Shown piece after piece: positions 32,859 to 42,838 of a DNA stretch of 64,000 nucleotides (the stretch's first letter is position 1; the number at the start of each line of letters is the position of its first letter). The translations under genes and the position numbers were made by a program. The stretch spans positions 310,001 to 374,000 of the forward strand of contig CAYUQJ010000001.1 in the NCBI GenBank assembly GCA_964446955.1, given 5' to 3'. This DNA comes from Leptolinea sp964446955 (GTDB taxonomy: Bacteria; Chloroflexota; Anaerolineae; Anaerolineales; Anaerolineaceae). The notes beneath the pieces were generated by a model. It saw nothing but the letters and a program-made list of their open reading frames with translations, did not search any database and was not told the DNA's origin.

Positions 32859-33626
32859 ATGTCATTATCCCTGATGCCTGTTGCGGGTATTCCATTGATC
32901 AAACCCGGAGATGACCTGGCGAGTATTATTATTCAGACGGTCCGGAACACTGACATTGTCCCGCAAGACGGAGATATATGGGTTCTTGCGCAGAAAATTG
33001 TCAGCAAAGCGGAAAATCGACTTGTCAGGATTAGTCAAGTTATTCCCTCGGCAAGAGCATTTGAGATTGCCAATAGAACCAAGAAGGACCCGCGTTTTGT
33101 GGAATTGGTTCTGCGGGAAAGCAGGGAAGTTCTCCGTCAAAAACCCGGAACTTTGATTGTGGAGCATATAAAAGGATTTATTTGCGCAAATGCCGGTATT
33201 GATCATTCCAATGTTGAACCGGTTGATGAAAATGCCGATGATTGGTATTTGTTATTACCTGAAGAGCCGGACCAATCAGCGGCGGTCATCCGGAATAGAT
33301 TGGAAAAAGAGTTTACCCTCCGATTTGGTGTTTTGATCATTGACTCTCATGGGCGCGCATGGCGTAATGGCACAGCTGGCGTGGCGATTGGCATATCCGG
33401 TTTACCGGGATTGGTTGATTTGCGGGGAGAGTCGGACATCTTTGGCTACAAACTTCAGATTACGCAAGTGGGAGTGGCTGATGAACTTGCTGCAGCTGCT
33501 TCCCTGGTTATGGGGCAGGCAAGTGAGCGTAAACCGGTCGTAATCGCGCGAGGATTTCCGTACCCGTTACGTGAGGCAAGTATGTCGGAAATTATCCGTC
33601 CAAAAGAAGAAGACCTTTTCAGGTAG
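32859..33626 (+). CDS. cofE: Coenzyme F420-0:L-glutamate ligase CofE
   Basis: A 255-residue protein: GIPLIKPGDDL, GDIWVLAQKIVSKAE, then IDSHGRAWRNGTAGVAIG and DELAAAASLVMGQASE. These are the CofE nucleotide- and metal-binding parts. It adds glutamates to F420-0 using GTP. There is no C-terminal FbiB reductase domain. The ATG at 32859 (AGGAG 5 bases upstream) is preferred over the TTG five codons before. Confidence 0.94.
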   Translation: MSLSLMPVAGIPLIKPGDDLASIIIQTVRNTDIVPQDGDIWVLAQKIVSKAENRLVRISQVIPSARAFEIANRTKKDPRFVELVLRESREVLRQKPGTLIVEHIKGFICANAGIDHSNVEPVDENADDWYLLLPEEPDQSAAVIRNRLEKEFTLRFGVLIIDSHGRAWRNGTAGVAIGISGLPGLVDLRGESDIFGYKLQITQVGVADELAAAASLVMGQASERKPVVIARGFPYPLREASMSEIIRPKEEDLFR

Positions 33627-33629
33627 AGT

Positions 33630-34181
33630 ATGTTTTATTCTCTGGCGACCTTGCTGGATGAAAAAACCTGGCATGAAATTTTGGACCAAATGCCGGAAGG
33701 AAGGGATATTATTCTTTCCAGAAAACCGGATTTGGAATTGGTACATCTTTCCTGGATCGTCTCAAAAGGGGTTCTTCTTGAATCGCTGTCGGATGAGATG
33801 AGATATGTAGCCACATCAACAGACGAGTTTGATGCCTTCAATGGTGGGATTGGAGTTTTTCCTGGTATGGAACCCGTGCTCACTTTATTACTGGCGAGAA
33901 GCAAACAAATGTGTGAGCTTCAATCCATCCTATGGAATAAATGTCGGCCATATATGACTGGAATTATCAACCACTACTCACCCGATCTATGGATTCCACA
34001 TATAACACTTTTTTATCAACAAAAAAAGCCAGATGAATTATGTGATCTCATGGGGAAGATTGTTAGTAACGAGATTACCTTTAATTTAAGAATTAATAAT
34101 CTGTCACTCATCTATCTCGATAATGACAACGCTGGTCTTTTGAATCAGTATGATCTTCGATCACCGGATGGAAATAGGTGA
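33630..34181 (+). CDS. 2H phosphoesterase-like protein inside the F420 cluster
   Basis: A 183-residue protein with two His-x-Ser/Thr motifs, HLSW (His39) and HITL (His124), at the spacing of 2'-5' RNA ligase/2H phosphoesterases. Members cleave cyclic or 2'-5' phosphodiesters. It lies 3 bp after cofE and overlaps the upstream-extended cofD frame, so it is part of the operon. Its link to F420 is unexplained; a repair or turnover role for a phosphodiester intermediate is only a guess. Confidence 0.65.
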   Translation: MFYSLATLLDEKTWHEILDQMPEGRDIILSRKPDLELVHLSWIVSKGVLLESLSDEMRYVATSTDEFDAFNGGIGVFPGMEPVLTLLLARSKQMCELQSILWNKCRPYMTGIINHYSPDLWIPHITLFYQQKKPDELCDLMGKIVSNEITFNLRINNLSLIYLDNDNAGLLNQYDLRSPDGNR

Positions 34182-34209
34182 GACAAATGACGGGAGATTC
34201 ATAACATTA

Positions 34210-35163
34210 ATGAAAAACAAGGTAAAGATAACTGCCCTGGCAGGTGGCGTTGGTGGCGCAAAACTGGCTGTCGGCCTTCAAGATTTCTTGGGTGATGATG
34301 AATTATCAATTATTGTAAACACTGCGGATGACTTTGAACATTTCGGTCTAAGAATATCTCCTGATATTGATACTGTTTGTTACACCCTGGCTGGATTGGC
34401 CAATGCGAAAACAGGATGGGGGAGAAAAGATGAAACATGGGAGGTGTATAAAACACTTAAAGAGCTGGACGCCCCGCACTGGTTCAAACTCGGGGATCAT
34501 GATCTTGGTCTTCACATGGAGCGTACACGGTTGTTACAAGACGGGAAAACGTTGACAGAAATTACTCGAATTATTTGCTCACGATTGGGAATCAGGGTTC
34601 CTGTTCTTCCCATGTCTGATCAACCTGTTCGGACTACTGTAAAAACAGTTAGTGGTAAAACAATGGGATTCCAGGAGTACTTCGTAAAAGAACAGTGTGA
34701 ACCTCAGGTCGCGGGGTTTTCATTTATCGGTTCTGAAAACGCGGAACCGACAGAAAGTGTAATGAGAGCAATCCGTCAGTCAGATCTTGTTGTAATTTGT
34801 CCGTCTAATCCATGGGTGAGCATTGATCCAATATTGGGAATAAGAGGAGTAAGAGAGAGCTTAAGAGAAAAGCATGTTGTTGCTGTGTCTCCGATTATTG
34901 GTGGAAAAACGATCAAAGGCCCCGCGGCAAAAATGTATTCAGAGTTGGGTATCACACCATGCGCGAAAGCCGTCGCAAATCACTATCGTGATTTACTATC
35001 CGGTTTTGTGCTTGACACACTTGATGAGGCCGAAGCAAATGACATATCTGCCTGGGGTATAATGCCGTTGGTTACAGAAACGATCATGCGGTCTCAGGAA
35101 GACCGAATTGAACTGGCAAAAAAGACCGTTGAGTTTGGAATAAGCTTGCCCCCTAAAGGTTGA
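34210..35163 (+). CDS. cofD: 2-phospho-L-lactate transferase CofD
   Basis: A 317-residue protein with ALAGGVGGAKLAVGL (phosphate-binding loop), VNTADDFEHFGLRISPDIDT, KLGDHDLGLHMERT and CPSNPWVSIDPIL, all typical of CofD/FbiA. It joins the activated phospholactate (or phosphoenolpyruvate) unit to the deazaflavin Fo to give F420-0. Start set at ATG 34210 where the conserved region begins; an in-frame ATG at 34150 overlaps the preceding gene. Confidence 0.94.
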   Translation: MKNKVKITALAGGVGGAKLAVGLQDFLGDDELSIIVNTADDFEHFGLRISPDIDTVCYTLAGLANAKTGWGRKDETWEVYKTLKELDAPHWFKLGDHDLGLHMERTRLLQDGKTLTEITRIICSRLGIRVPVLPMSDQPVRTTVKTVSGKTMGFQEYFVKEQCEPQVAGFSFIGSENAEPTESVMRAIRQSDLVVICPSNPWVSIDPILGIRGVRESLREKHVVAVSPIIGGKTIKGPAAKMYSELGITPCAKAVANHYRDLLSGFVLDTLDEAEANDISAWGIMPLVTETIMRSQEDRIELAKKTVEFGISLPPKG

Positions 35164-35168
35164 TCATT

Positions 35169-35783
35169 ATGAGTTTATGGGCTATTGTTCCTGTTAAATC
35201 ATTACGACGTGGTAAGACACGATTGGCCGGAGTTTTATCTGAAGATGAGAGGGAATTGTTAAACCTCTCTCTATTAGGACATACATTAAAAGTTTTAAAT
35301 CAGGTAAAGAGAATTGATCAGATTCTGGTAGTGAGTAGTGATACCGCGGTACTGTCACTTGCGAGGGAGCAGGGAGCCAGAACTGTCATGGAAGATGGCA
35401 ATCCTGGGTTGAACACCGCATTAATAAGAGCGACGATGGTTGCTCAGATGTACTCGGCGCAAGGTGTCCTGGTCTTACCATCAGATCTACCTTTATTGTC
35501 AAGACAAGATGTTGAGGAATTGATAGATCGATCCTCCGAGTCTCCTGTTGTTGTTATTGCTCCTGACAGGCGCAGGGAAGGAACCAATGCCTTGCTGATA
35601 AAACCTATTGGTTTGATCTCCTATCAATTTGGGATGGATTCATTCCAAAAACACTGTCAACAGGCAGAAAAATTCAACCTGAATCTTCAAGTAGTAATCC
35701 GAGATTCGTTGGGATTGGATCTCGACTTTCCGGAAGATCTTGAATTATTTAAGGAATACGAACAGAAAGAAGTTATTCTATAA
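35169..35783 (+). CDS. cofC: 2-phospho-L-lactate (or PEP) guanylyltransferase CofC
   Basis: A 204-residue nucleotidyltransferase: WAIVPVKSLRRGKTRLAGVL, the DxD-like region VLVLPSDLPLL and APDRRREGTNALL. It makes the GDP-activated substrate for CofD. With cofD, cofE and npdG it supplies all F420 tail steps; the Fo synthase (cofG/cofH or fbiC) is not in the window. ATG lies 5 bp after the cofD stop with AAAGG upstream. Confidence 0.93.
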   Translation: MSLWAIVPVKSLRRGKTRLAGVLSEDERELLNLSLLGHTLKVLNQVKRIDQILVVSSDTAVLSLAREQGARTVMEDGNPGLNTALIRATMVAQMYSAQGVLVLPSDLPLLSRQDVEELIDRSSESPVVVIAPDRRREGTNALLIKPIGLISYQFGMDSFQKHCQQAEKFNLNLQVVIRDSLGLDLDFPEDLELFKEYEQKEVIL

Positions 35784-35823
35784 TGTAGTTGTCATACAAC
35801 CCCATATCTACCCTGGAGGAAAA

Positions 35824-36822
35824 ATGGCTGAACGAGTTGCTTTATACTTGCAGGATGCCCATGATCTAAGGGACGGCCTGGATTACGTGCGCTATGCAGA
35901 AAAACGGGGGTTTGAAGCAGTTTGGCAGGCGGAGAGTCGTCTGGTTCGTGACGCAATTGTACCCATGGCTGCTTATGCGGCCGTAACTGAAAAGATTAAA
36001 GTTGGTTCCGGGGTAATCAACAACTGGACGAGGAATATTGGTTTATTGGCTGCCACATATCTCACACTGGATGATCTGGCACCTGACCGGATTATTTGTG
36101 GAATAGGTGCGTGGTGGGATCCTCTCGCCAAAAATGTGGGTATTGAAAGAAAGAAACCTTTACTGGCCATGAAGGAAACTGTGACTGTTATGAGACGGTT
36201 GTTGAATATGGAGAAAGTAACCTTTCATGGTGAGTTTGTTCATGTAGATGGTATTGAATTGGATGTGGTTCATGGCCGTAGAGAGCCGCGAAATGTTCCC
36301 ATAATGATTGGCGCGACCGGTGATCAGATGATGGAAATGACCGGGGAAATCGCTGATGGTGTGGTTCTTAATTATTGTGTTGCTCCCAGATACAACGAAA
36401 AAGCGATGAGCTTGCTGCAGGCCGGCTTGAAAAAAGCCAATAAGACTCTTGATGATTTTGACAGGCCTCAACTGGTCGTTTGTTCAGTAGATCATGACCA
36501 TGATAAAGCTTTGGAAACTACCCGTGGTCTATTGACTCAGTATCTTGCCCAGCAACCTCATATCGCAAAAGCTTCCGGTGTGTCTGATGATGTAGTAAAG
36601 AAAATCCAGTCTATTCTTGGTTGGCCAGCCACAAAAGAGCAGATTGACAAGGCCAAACACCTTGTTCCCGAAGAATTAATTCTCGATATCACTGCGTCTG
36701 GTACACCTGATGAAGCACGTGCAAAGGTGGCTGAATACCGTAAGTATGGTTGCACCTGTCCTATTCTTTATCCGGTTGGCGGCGACATAAAATTATTGAT
36801 TGACACTTTTGCTCAAAACTAA
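35824..36822 (+). CDS. F420-dependent-type LLM-class oxidoreductase
   Basis: A 332-residue luciferase-like TIM barrel. The non-prolyl region SGVINNWTRNIGLLAATYL, IICGIGAWWDPLAKN and VPIMIGATGDQMMEM resemble the F420-dependent Mer/glucose-6-phosphate dehydrogenase group. Substrate unknown. GGAGG 4 bases before ATG 35824 fixes the start; the frame extends 28 codons upstream into cofC. Placement between cofC and the hydroxylase genes makes it a candidate F420 user in the pathway. Confidence 0.85.
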   Translation: MAERVALYLQDAHDLRDGLDYVRYAEKRGFEAVWQAESRLVRDAIVPMAAYAAVTEKIKVGSGVINNWTRNIGLLAATYLTLDDLAPDRIICGIGAWWDPLAKNVGIERKKPLLAMKETVTVMRRLLNMEKVTFHGEFVHVDGIELDVVHGRREPRNVPIMIGATGDQMMEMTGEIADGVVLNYCVAPRYNEKAMSLLQAGLKKANKTLDDFDRPQLVVCSVDHDHDKALETTRGLLTQYLAQQPHIAKASGVSDDVVKKIQSILGWPATKEQIDKAKHLVPEELILDITASGTPDEARAKVAEYRKYGCTCPILYPVGGDIKLLIDTFAQN

Positions 36823-36873
36823 ACCGGATTTGTCTGATCCATGCTTGATTAGACATAATTAATGTGAGGGATC

Positions 36874-37647
36874 ATGATCATTGAATATCACAGGCCTGAG
36901 AGTTTGGAACAGGCCAGACGATTGCTTAACCGGAAATCACCTGTCACCATTCCATTGGCAGGGGGAACCGCAGTAAGTCGTTTTTCCGATAAACCAGTAG
37001 CTGTTGTCGATTTACAGGCATTGGGATTAAACAAGATCGTTATTGATTCGGACCGATGTAAGATCGGTGCAATGGCACGGATACAGGATTTAGTTGAACA
37101 TCCTGGGATTCCATCTGGTTTGTCAAAAGCCGCCAGACGGGAAACAACTATAAATATACGAAGGGTGGCTACTATTGGGGGAGTCCTGATGACTTCCGAT
37201 GGCAGATCGCCTCTTCTTGGATCCTTGCTTGCGTGTGATGCGAAGCTATTCTGGGATAACGATTCAAAACCGCTATCTCTTGATGACTGGCTGAAAAACG
37301 ACCGACAAAAAAATACCGGAAAATTGTTAAAAGGGATTGAATTTCTTCTTATGGAAGAATCCGATTATGAAGATGTAGCCAGATCTCCAGAAGATAATCC
37401 TTTACTCTTTGTTACATATTCGAAGTGGAATGATGGTGGGTTACGTATTGTATATGGTGGAGCCGGGACCAGCCCTGTTCTCCATACAGGAAGTTCCAAG
37501 AATCTCTTGAATGAGATCATTGAAAAAATTACCCGTTCATCTAACCCCGAATTGTTACAAGAATACACCCCGTATCAGAAAGCTGCCATAAAAATCCTTA
37601 TTGATAGATTGGTTCCCGGAAATGGGAAAATGAACGGGAAGGATTAG
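36874..37647 (+). CDS. Molybdenum hydroxylase FAD-binding subunit (YgfM-like)
   Basis: A 257-residue protein of the CO-dehydrogenase/xanthine-dehydrogenase FAD subunit family. It has IPLAGGTAVSRFSDKP (FAD loop), LQALGLNKIVIDSDRCKIGA and IRRVATIGGVLMTSDGRSPL, the second FAD-contact motif. It carries electrons from the iron-sulfur clusters to an acceptor. It is a shorter version than the usual 290 residues. The stop codon is 2 bp before the 1006-residue Mo/Fe-S subunit, its likely partner (compare E. coli ygfM-xdhD). Confidence 0.85.
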   Translation: MIIEYHRPESLEQARRLLNRKSPVTIPLAGGTAVSRFSDKPVAVVDLQALGLNKIVIDSDRCKIGAMARIQDLVEHPGIPSGLSKAARRETTINIRRVATIGGVLMTSDGRSPLLGSLLACDAKLFWDNDSKPLSLDDWLKNDRQKNTGKLLKGIEFLLMEESDYEDVARSPEDNPLLFVTYSKWNDGGLRIVYGGAGTSPVLHTGSSKNLLNEIIEKITRSSNPELLQEYTPYQKAAIKILIDRLVPGNGKMNGKD

Positions 37648-37649
37648 AT

Positions 37650-40600
37650 ATGATTAGCAAATTCACAATTAATGGAAAACAATTTGATTTTGAATATAAC
37701 CCGGGAACGACCCTGCTGGAGCTGTTGAGAAAAGAAGGCTATTTTGGCGCCAAGTACGGCGGATGTGAGAATGGTGAATGTGGAGCATGTGCCATATTAT
37801 TGGATGGGGTTCCAGTTAATTCATGCCGGATTCTTGCTGCTCAGACTGTGGGGCATCTCATTGAGACGATTGAAGGAATTGGTCAACATCCTGACCAGGG
37901 CTGGAAAAAAACGGAAGGATTGCACCCCATACAACAGGCGTTTGTTGAGACGGGTGCGATACAGTGCGGGTATTGCACACCCGCGCAAGTACTGGCGGCG
38001 AAATCACTATTGGAGAGGAACATCAATCCGAGTGAATCTGAAATAAGAGAGGAATTATCCGGCGTATTATGCCGTTGTACCGGTTATCTTAAACCCGTCC
38101 AGGCGGTTATGCGTGCGGCAGCAGTATTACGTGGTGAACCAGTACCAGATATTGGAAGCGGAACAGATTCTGGAGAAGCCTGGGATTTCTCTTCGAACGG
38201 TGAGAAAGAAAAACTCGAGCCTATAGGACCCTCTGGTGTAAGTCCTGTATCTACAAAAGTTACCCCAAAAGTGAAGGTCACATCAAAAACAAAAGGTTAC
38301 CGCTCGGTTGGAAAATCCGAACCAAAGTTGGATGCGATCAAACTGGTACAGGGAAAGCCGGCATTCACCTCGGATATTGAGTTGCGCGGGATGCTGGTTG
38401 GAAAAATTCTTCACAGCCCTCTTGCTCACGCAAAGATCAAACGGATTGACACCAGTAAAGCACGTGCTTTAAAAGGTGTTGCGGCGGTATTAACCTGGAA
38501 AGATATTCCAAGGGTGGTGTATTCAAGCGCGGGTCAATCAGATCCGATTCCCGGTCCACTGGACATGTTCTCGCTCGATAGCCGTGTGCGCTTTGTGGGA
38601 GATCGTGTTGCTCTTGTTGCTGCAGAATCTGCGGAAATCGCGGATGAAGCGCTTAAATTGATCGATGTGGAATATGAAGAGTTGCCGGTCATACTTGATC
38701 CGCGCACGGCTATGAACAATGACGCTGTCCGGATTCACGAGGAACCGGAATATGTGAATTTTGCTGATTCAGATCCAACCAAGAATCTGGCGGCTATGAT
38801 TCGTATAGATATAGGCGACGTGGAAAAAGGTTTTGCTGAAGCAGATCTGATTATTGAGGAAGATTATGAGGTTCAAAAAGTTCAACAGGCACATATTGAA
38901 CCGCATGTTGTGGTTTCCTATTGGGATGAGGATGATCGCCTGGTGCTTCGTACTTCCACGCAAGTTCCTTTCCATGCGCGAAGAATCCTTGCTCCGGTAT
39001 TGGGACTGCCAATGAAGCGCATCCGGATAATTAAACCCAGGGTAGGTGGTGGTTTTGGCGGCAAACAAGAAATATTGATCGAAGATGTAGCCGCGCATTT
39101 AACCATTGCGACAGGGCGACCGGTGATCGTTGAATACACTCGCGAGGAAGAATTCACCGCGTCACGTTCTCGGCACCCGATGATGATCCATATGAAAACG
39201 GGTGTAAAGCGGGATGGGACAATTACGGCAAATGAGATGTACGCGCTTACAGACACCGGTGCTTATGGTTGTCATGCGCTGACTGTTACCGGAAATACCG
39301 GTCAAAAATCCATGGCTCTATATGTGGGTGACGATGAATATCGGAAGAACCCGAACATCCGTTTCTACGCGGATATAGTTTATACCAATCATCCACCCGC
39401 TGGTGCTTTTCGAGGATACGGTGTTCCCCAGGGTTTCTGGCCTGTAGAACGACAAATGGAAAAGATCGCGCGAGCAATAAATATGGACCCCATAGAATTC
39501 AGATTAAAAAATGCTGTCCGATCAGGCGAATTGCATCCATTCAGCACATCATGGAGTGAAGGACGTGAACCCAGACCGGAAATAATTCACACGGTTGGTT
39601 TGGAAGATTGTATCAGACAGGGAAAGGCTGTTATCGGATGGGATCAAAAGTTCAATAACCCATCTTGGCATATAGTAGAAGGAAAACCTCATCTAAAACG
39701 AGGTATTGGAATTGCTACAGTGATGCAGGGGACCGCAATCCCGTATCTTGATATGGGTGGTGCAAGTATAAAACTAAATGACGACGGTTCTTTCAATCTA
39801 TTGGTCGGGGCCACGGATCTTGGAACAGGGTCGGATACTGTGTTGGCTCAAATGGCGGCTGAAGTTGTTGGTGTTCCTACGGAAGACATTATTTGCTATT
39901 CTTCTGACACGGATATGACACCGTTTGATGTTGGCGCGTACGCCTCAAGTACAACCTATATCTCTGGAACAGCAGTAGTAAAAGCAGCCGAAATCGTTGC
40001 TGCAAAATTGAAAGAGCGTGCGGCGAGAATGCTTTCTGGAAGTGAAAATGCCCAGCCTGTTATGGCAGAACAAATCACCCTTGCTGACCGAAGAGCTTTT
40101 TCACCGGATGGTAGAAGTGTGACTATTTCAGAGATTGCGTATAACTCACTTCATCACACAGATCAGGAACAGATCATGGGTGTAGCGTCATATGTCTCAC
40201 CCACATCTCCACCTCCATTTGCCGCCCAGTTTGCTGAAGTTACTGTAGATATTGAGACGGGCAGAGTTGTTGTTGACAACCTGGTAATGGCGGTTGATTC
40301 TGGTGTTATTGTAAATCCGGTTGCGGCAACCGGGCAGATTGAAGGTGGTATGGCGCAGGCTTTGGGATATGCCGTGTGTGAAGAAATGCGATATGACGCA
40401 GAGGGGCGCTCTTTAGATAAAGATCTGGATGACTATCACATTTTTAGGTCAAACGAGATGCCGGGACTTGAGGCATTATTTGTGGAGACGTATGAGCCAA
40501 CGCATCCATTTGGCGTAAAGGCAGTTGCAGAAATTCCATTGGACGGGGTCGCTCCTGCCGTTGGGAATGCCATATTGGATGCATGCGGTGCTGATGTTCT

Positions 40601-40670
40601 AAGCATCCCGGCTACTCCAGAAAAGGTTTTCAATGCGTTAAACGTGGCACAAAATCTACAGGAGACATAA
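37650..40670 (+). CDS. Molybdenum hydroxylase, fused 2Fe-2S and Mo-cofactor subunit (XdhD-like)
   Basis: A 1006-residue protein. An N-terminal ferredoxin-like cluster uses Cys39, 44, 47 and 59 and a second [2Fe-2S] domain uses Cys106, 109, 141 and 143. After a linker with charged repeats, the aldehyde-oxidase-type Mo domains start at about residue 215. RVGGGFGGKQE and the catalytic Glu961 (KAVAEIPLDG) are kept. It hydroxylates a substrate such as a purine. Relatives of this fused type (XdhD/YgfN) go with selenium genes. No in-frame UGA is needed; selenium in this group is a cofactor atom, not selenocysteine. Confidence 0.92.
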   Translation: MISKFTINGKQFDFEYNPGTTLLELLRKEGYFGAKYGGCENGECGACAILLDGVPVNSCRILAAQTVGHLIETIEGIGQHPDQGWKKTEGLHPIQQAFVETGAIQCGYCTPAQVLAAKSLLERNINPSESEIREELSGVLCRCTGYLKPVQAVMRAAAVLRGEPVPDIGSGTDSGEAWDFSSNGEKEKLEPIGPSGVSPVSTKVTPKVKVTSKTKGYRSVGKSEPKLDAIKLVQGKPAFTSDIELRGMLVGKILHSPLAHAKIKRIDTSKARALKGVAAVLTWKDIPRVVYSSAGQSDPIPGPLDMFSLDSRVRFVGDRVALVAAESAEIADEALKLIDVEYEELPVILDPRTAMNNDAVRIHEEPEYVNFADSDPTKNLAAMIRIDIGDVEKGFAEADLIIEEDYEVQKVQQAHIEPHVVVSYWDEDDRLVLRTSTQVPFHARRILAPVLGLPMKRIRIIKPRVGGGFGGKQEILIEDVAAHLTIATGRPVIVEYTREEEFTASRSRHPMMIHMKTGVKRDGTITANEMYALTDTGAYGCHALTVTGNTGQKSMALYVGDDEYRKNPNIRFYADIVYTNHPPAGAFRGYGVPQGFWPVERQMEKIARAINMDPIEFRLKNAVRSGELHPFSTSWSEGREPRPEIIHTVGLEDCIRQGKAVIGWDQKFNNPSWHIVEGKPHLKRGIGIATVMQGTAIPYLDMGGASIKLNDDGSFNLLVGATDLGTGSDTVLAQMAAEVVGVPTEDIICYSSDTDMTPFDVGAYASSTTYISGTAVVKAAEIVAAKLKERAARMLSGSENAQPVMAEQITLADRRAFSPDGRSVTISEIAYNSLHHTDQEQIMGVASYVSPTSPPPFAAQFAEVTVDIETGRVVVDNLVMAVDSGVIVNPVAATGQIEGGMAQALGYAVCEEMRYDAEGRSLDKDLDDYHIFRSNEMPGLEALFVETYEPTHPFGVKAVAEIPLDGVAPAVGNAILDACGADVLSIPATPEKVFNALNVAQNLQET

Positions 40671-40686
40671 AAACAGGAATACCGGT

Positions 40687-42033
40687 ATGGTGCAAAAAAT
40701 TCATGTTATTGGACATGTAAATCCTGATACAGATTCAATCGCATCCGCAATTGGGTACGCCTGGTTGTTGCGAGAAAGAGATGGATTGGAAGCCATTGCT
40801 GCCCGGGCTGGCGCAACGAATCCACAAACATCCTGGGTACTGCGCTTTACCGGGATTGATACCCCTGTTTTAATACCTGACGCTTCACCAAACTTCGAAT
40901 CTGTTGTAAAGCGTCTGGACACGACCAGTCTGGAACAACCGCTTAGTGATGCGTGGGCCATTGCATCTCGGACGGGTGGTGTTGCTCCGGTCATTAATCA
41001 GGACGGAACACCTTACGGTTTGATTACCGGCCGCAGCCTGTTCAATTATCTGGCCAAACTGGTAAGCCCTCACCGCGTCAGGCAGGAAATGAAACTTGGA
41101 GAGTTGCTTGAACTCCCGGCGAAGGAGGCAGCTGATGCTTCCGTTCCTCATTTTCAATCATCCTGGCGTATTCGCGATAAGCTAAACAGGATATTACGTG
41201 AAGAAGGGGATGACTATCTGGTTGTTGATGAGAATAACAAATACCTGGGTGTGTGCCGGCAACGAGATCTTTTAAATCCTCCGAGAATGAAATTAATCCT
41301 TGTGGATCACAATGAACCGCAACAGGCTCTAGGGTCGTTGCAGGAAGCTGACCTTCTCGAAATACTTGATCATCACCGTCTGGGAAATTCCCAGACACAT
41401 GTTCCTATCCGGTTTACCGTTGATGTTGTGGGTAGTACCAGTACTCTGGTATCTGAACGAATAGAAGATTCAGGATTAAGTGCTCCACCTGATATTGCCG
41501 CATTACTATTGGCGGGGTTGCTTTCTGACACTCTAATTCTGAAGTCACCAACAACAACTGACCGCGATCAACTGGCGGGAGAACGTCTGGCGCGATGGGC
41601 GTTCAATGGTGGATCACCTTTTGTTAATGAAACACTTGAATCTTATGGCAAGAAGATACTTTCGGCGGGGTCCGGTCTTTCAACGCGCCCGGCGGAAGAT
41701 GTAGTCCTTTCGGATATGAAAATGTACCAAATGGAACCGTTCCACTTTGCAGTTTCCCAGGCGGAAGTAAGTGACATGGTCGAAGTAACAGATCACATAC
41801 CCGCACTTCAACAAGCACTTATTGATATGCAAAGAAGCAGGGGACTTGATTTTGCCATGCTAATGGTAACTGATGTAGTGGAAGGTTCAAGCCGTCTGCT
41901 GATGGCAAATCCACCACCAGCGTTAACTGGATTGCCATATAAACCTCTTTATGATGGAACCTGGTTGGCGGAAGGTATCGTGTCCCGAAAAAAACAATTG
42001 TTGCCGGTTATCCTTGGAATGCTTGAACAATGA
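40687..42033 (+). CDS. DHH-family inorganic pyrophosphatase with CBS domains
   Basis: A 448-residue protein. The N-terminal DHH motifs HVNPDTDSIASAIGYAW, VDHNEP and DHHRLG bind manganese; a CBS-type insertion (about residues 70-200) separates them; DHHA2 follows. This is the architecture of regulatory family II pyrophosphatases, whose CBS domains sense adenine nucleotides. It hydrolyses pyrophosphate, which nucleotidyl-transfer steps such as those of MocA and CofC release. It overlaps xdhC by 4 bp. Confidence 0.9.
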   Translation: MVQKIHVIGHVNPDTDSIASAIGYAWLLRERDGLEAIAARAGATNPQTSWVLRFTGIDTPVLIPDASPNFESVVKRLDTTSLEQPLSDAWAIASRTGGVAPVINQDGTPYGLITGRSLFNYLAKLVSPHRVRQEMKLGELLELPAKEAADASVPHFQSSWRIRDKLNRILREEGDDYLVVDENNKYLGVCRQRDLLNPPRMKLILVDHNEPQQALGSLQEADLLEILDHHRLGNSQTHVPIRFTVDVVGSTSTLVSERIEDSGLSAPPDIAALLLAGLLSDTLILKSPTTTDRDQLAGERLARWAFNGGSPFVNETLESYGKKILSAGSGLSTRPAEDVVLSDMKMYQMEPFHFAVSQAEVSDMVEVTDHIPALQQALIDMQRSRGLDFAMLMVTDVVEGSSRLLMANPPPALTGLPYKPLYDGTWLAEGIVSRKKQLLPVILGMLEQ

Positions 42034-42827
42034 ATGAGATCATTTATCAAAAGATCCATGAACTTTTGAAAAAAGGAGAATCTGCCGCTTTATGCACGAT
42101 TATCAACAGTACAGGTTCTGCTCCACGGCATGAAGGCACAAAAATGCTCGTTATGCGGGATGGTATGATAATTGGTACTGTGGGTGGCGGAGAAATGGAA
42201 GAAAGGGTCAGTAGTGAGGCTTTGTCCTCTTTAGATGACCTAAAAGTAAAGATATTGAAATACTCTTTGATTGATCCAAATGCCGGGGATCCCGGTGTGT
42301 GTGGAGGAACTGTTGAGGTCCTCATAGAGCCGATAACACCAAATGCCCACATGATTATTATCGGTGGTGGTCATGTAGGCAAGGCGGTTATAAAACTTGC
42401 CAAGTTTCTTGGTTTTAGAGTGGGAATTTCGGATGATCGTAAAGAGTTGTGTACGAAGGATGAGCATCCGGATGCCGATGAGTTTTATCCTGTTCCCATG
42501 CAGGAATTGCCCAATGTAACTACAATAACACCCACGACCTACATAATCCTCACAACCCGGGGTTCAGATATAGATGTGGAAGGGTTAGCGCCACTGTTGA
42601 ATACGCAGGCTGCCTTTATTGGAGTGTTAGGATCGAAACGACGTTGGTTGTCAACTGAGAAAGCGTTATTGGAAAATGGTGTTGACCCTGCGAAACTGGC
42701 AAAAGTTCATTCACCTCTGGGACTGGAGCTTAACGCAGAAACACCGGAGGAGATTGCGGTATCCATCATGTCAGAAATCATAATGATAAGAAATAATGGT
42801 ACTGGCCAGTCTATGAAGTTAAAGTAA
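42030..42827 (+). CDS. xdhC: XdhC/CoxI family molybdenum hydroxylase maturation protein
   Basis: A 265-residue protein with both XdhC parts: the N-terminal AALCTIINSTGSAPRHEGTK and GTVGGGEMEERV, and a C-terminal Rossmann domain (MIIIGGGHVGKAVIKLA and RGSDIDVEGLAPLL). It binds molybdenum cofactor and presents it for sulfuration or selenation before insertion. Lies between the two hydroxylase sets, overlapping the pyrophosphatase gene by 4 bp. Confidence 0.93.
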   Translation: MNEIIYQKIHELLKKGESAALCTIINSTGSAPRHEGTKMLVMRDGMIIGTVGGGEMEERVSSEALSSLDDLKVKILKYSLIDPNAGDPGVCGGTVEVLIEPITPNAHMIIIGGGHVGKAVIKLAKFLGFRVGISDDRKELCTKDEHPDADEFYPVPMQELPNVTTITPTTYIILTTRGSDIDVEGLAPLLNTQAAFIGVLGSKRRWLSTEKALLENGVDPAKLAKVHSPLGLELNAETPEEIAVSIMSEIIMIRNNGTGQSMKLK

Positions 42828-42838
42828 AAGGAGCTCCC

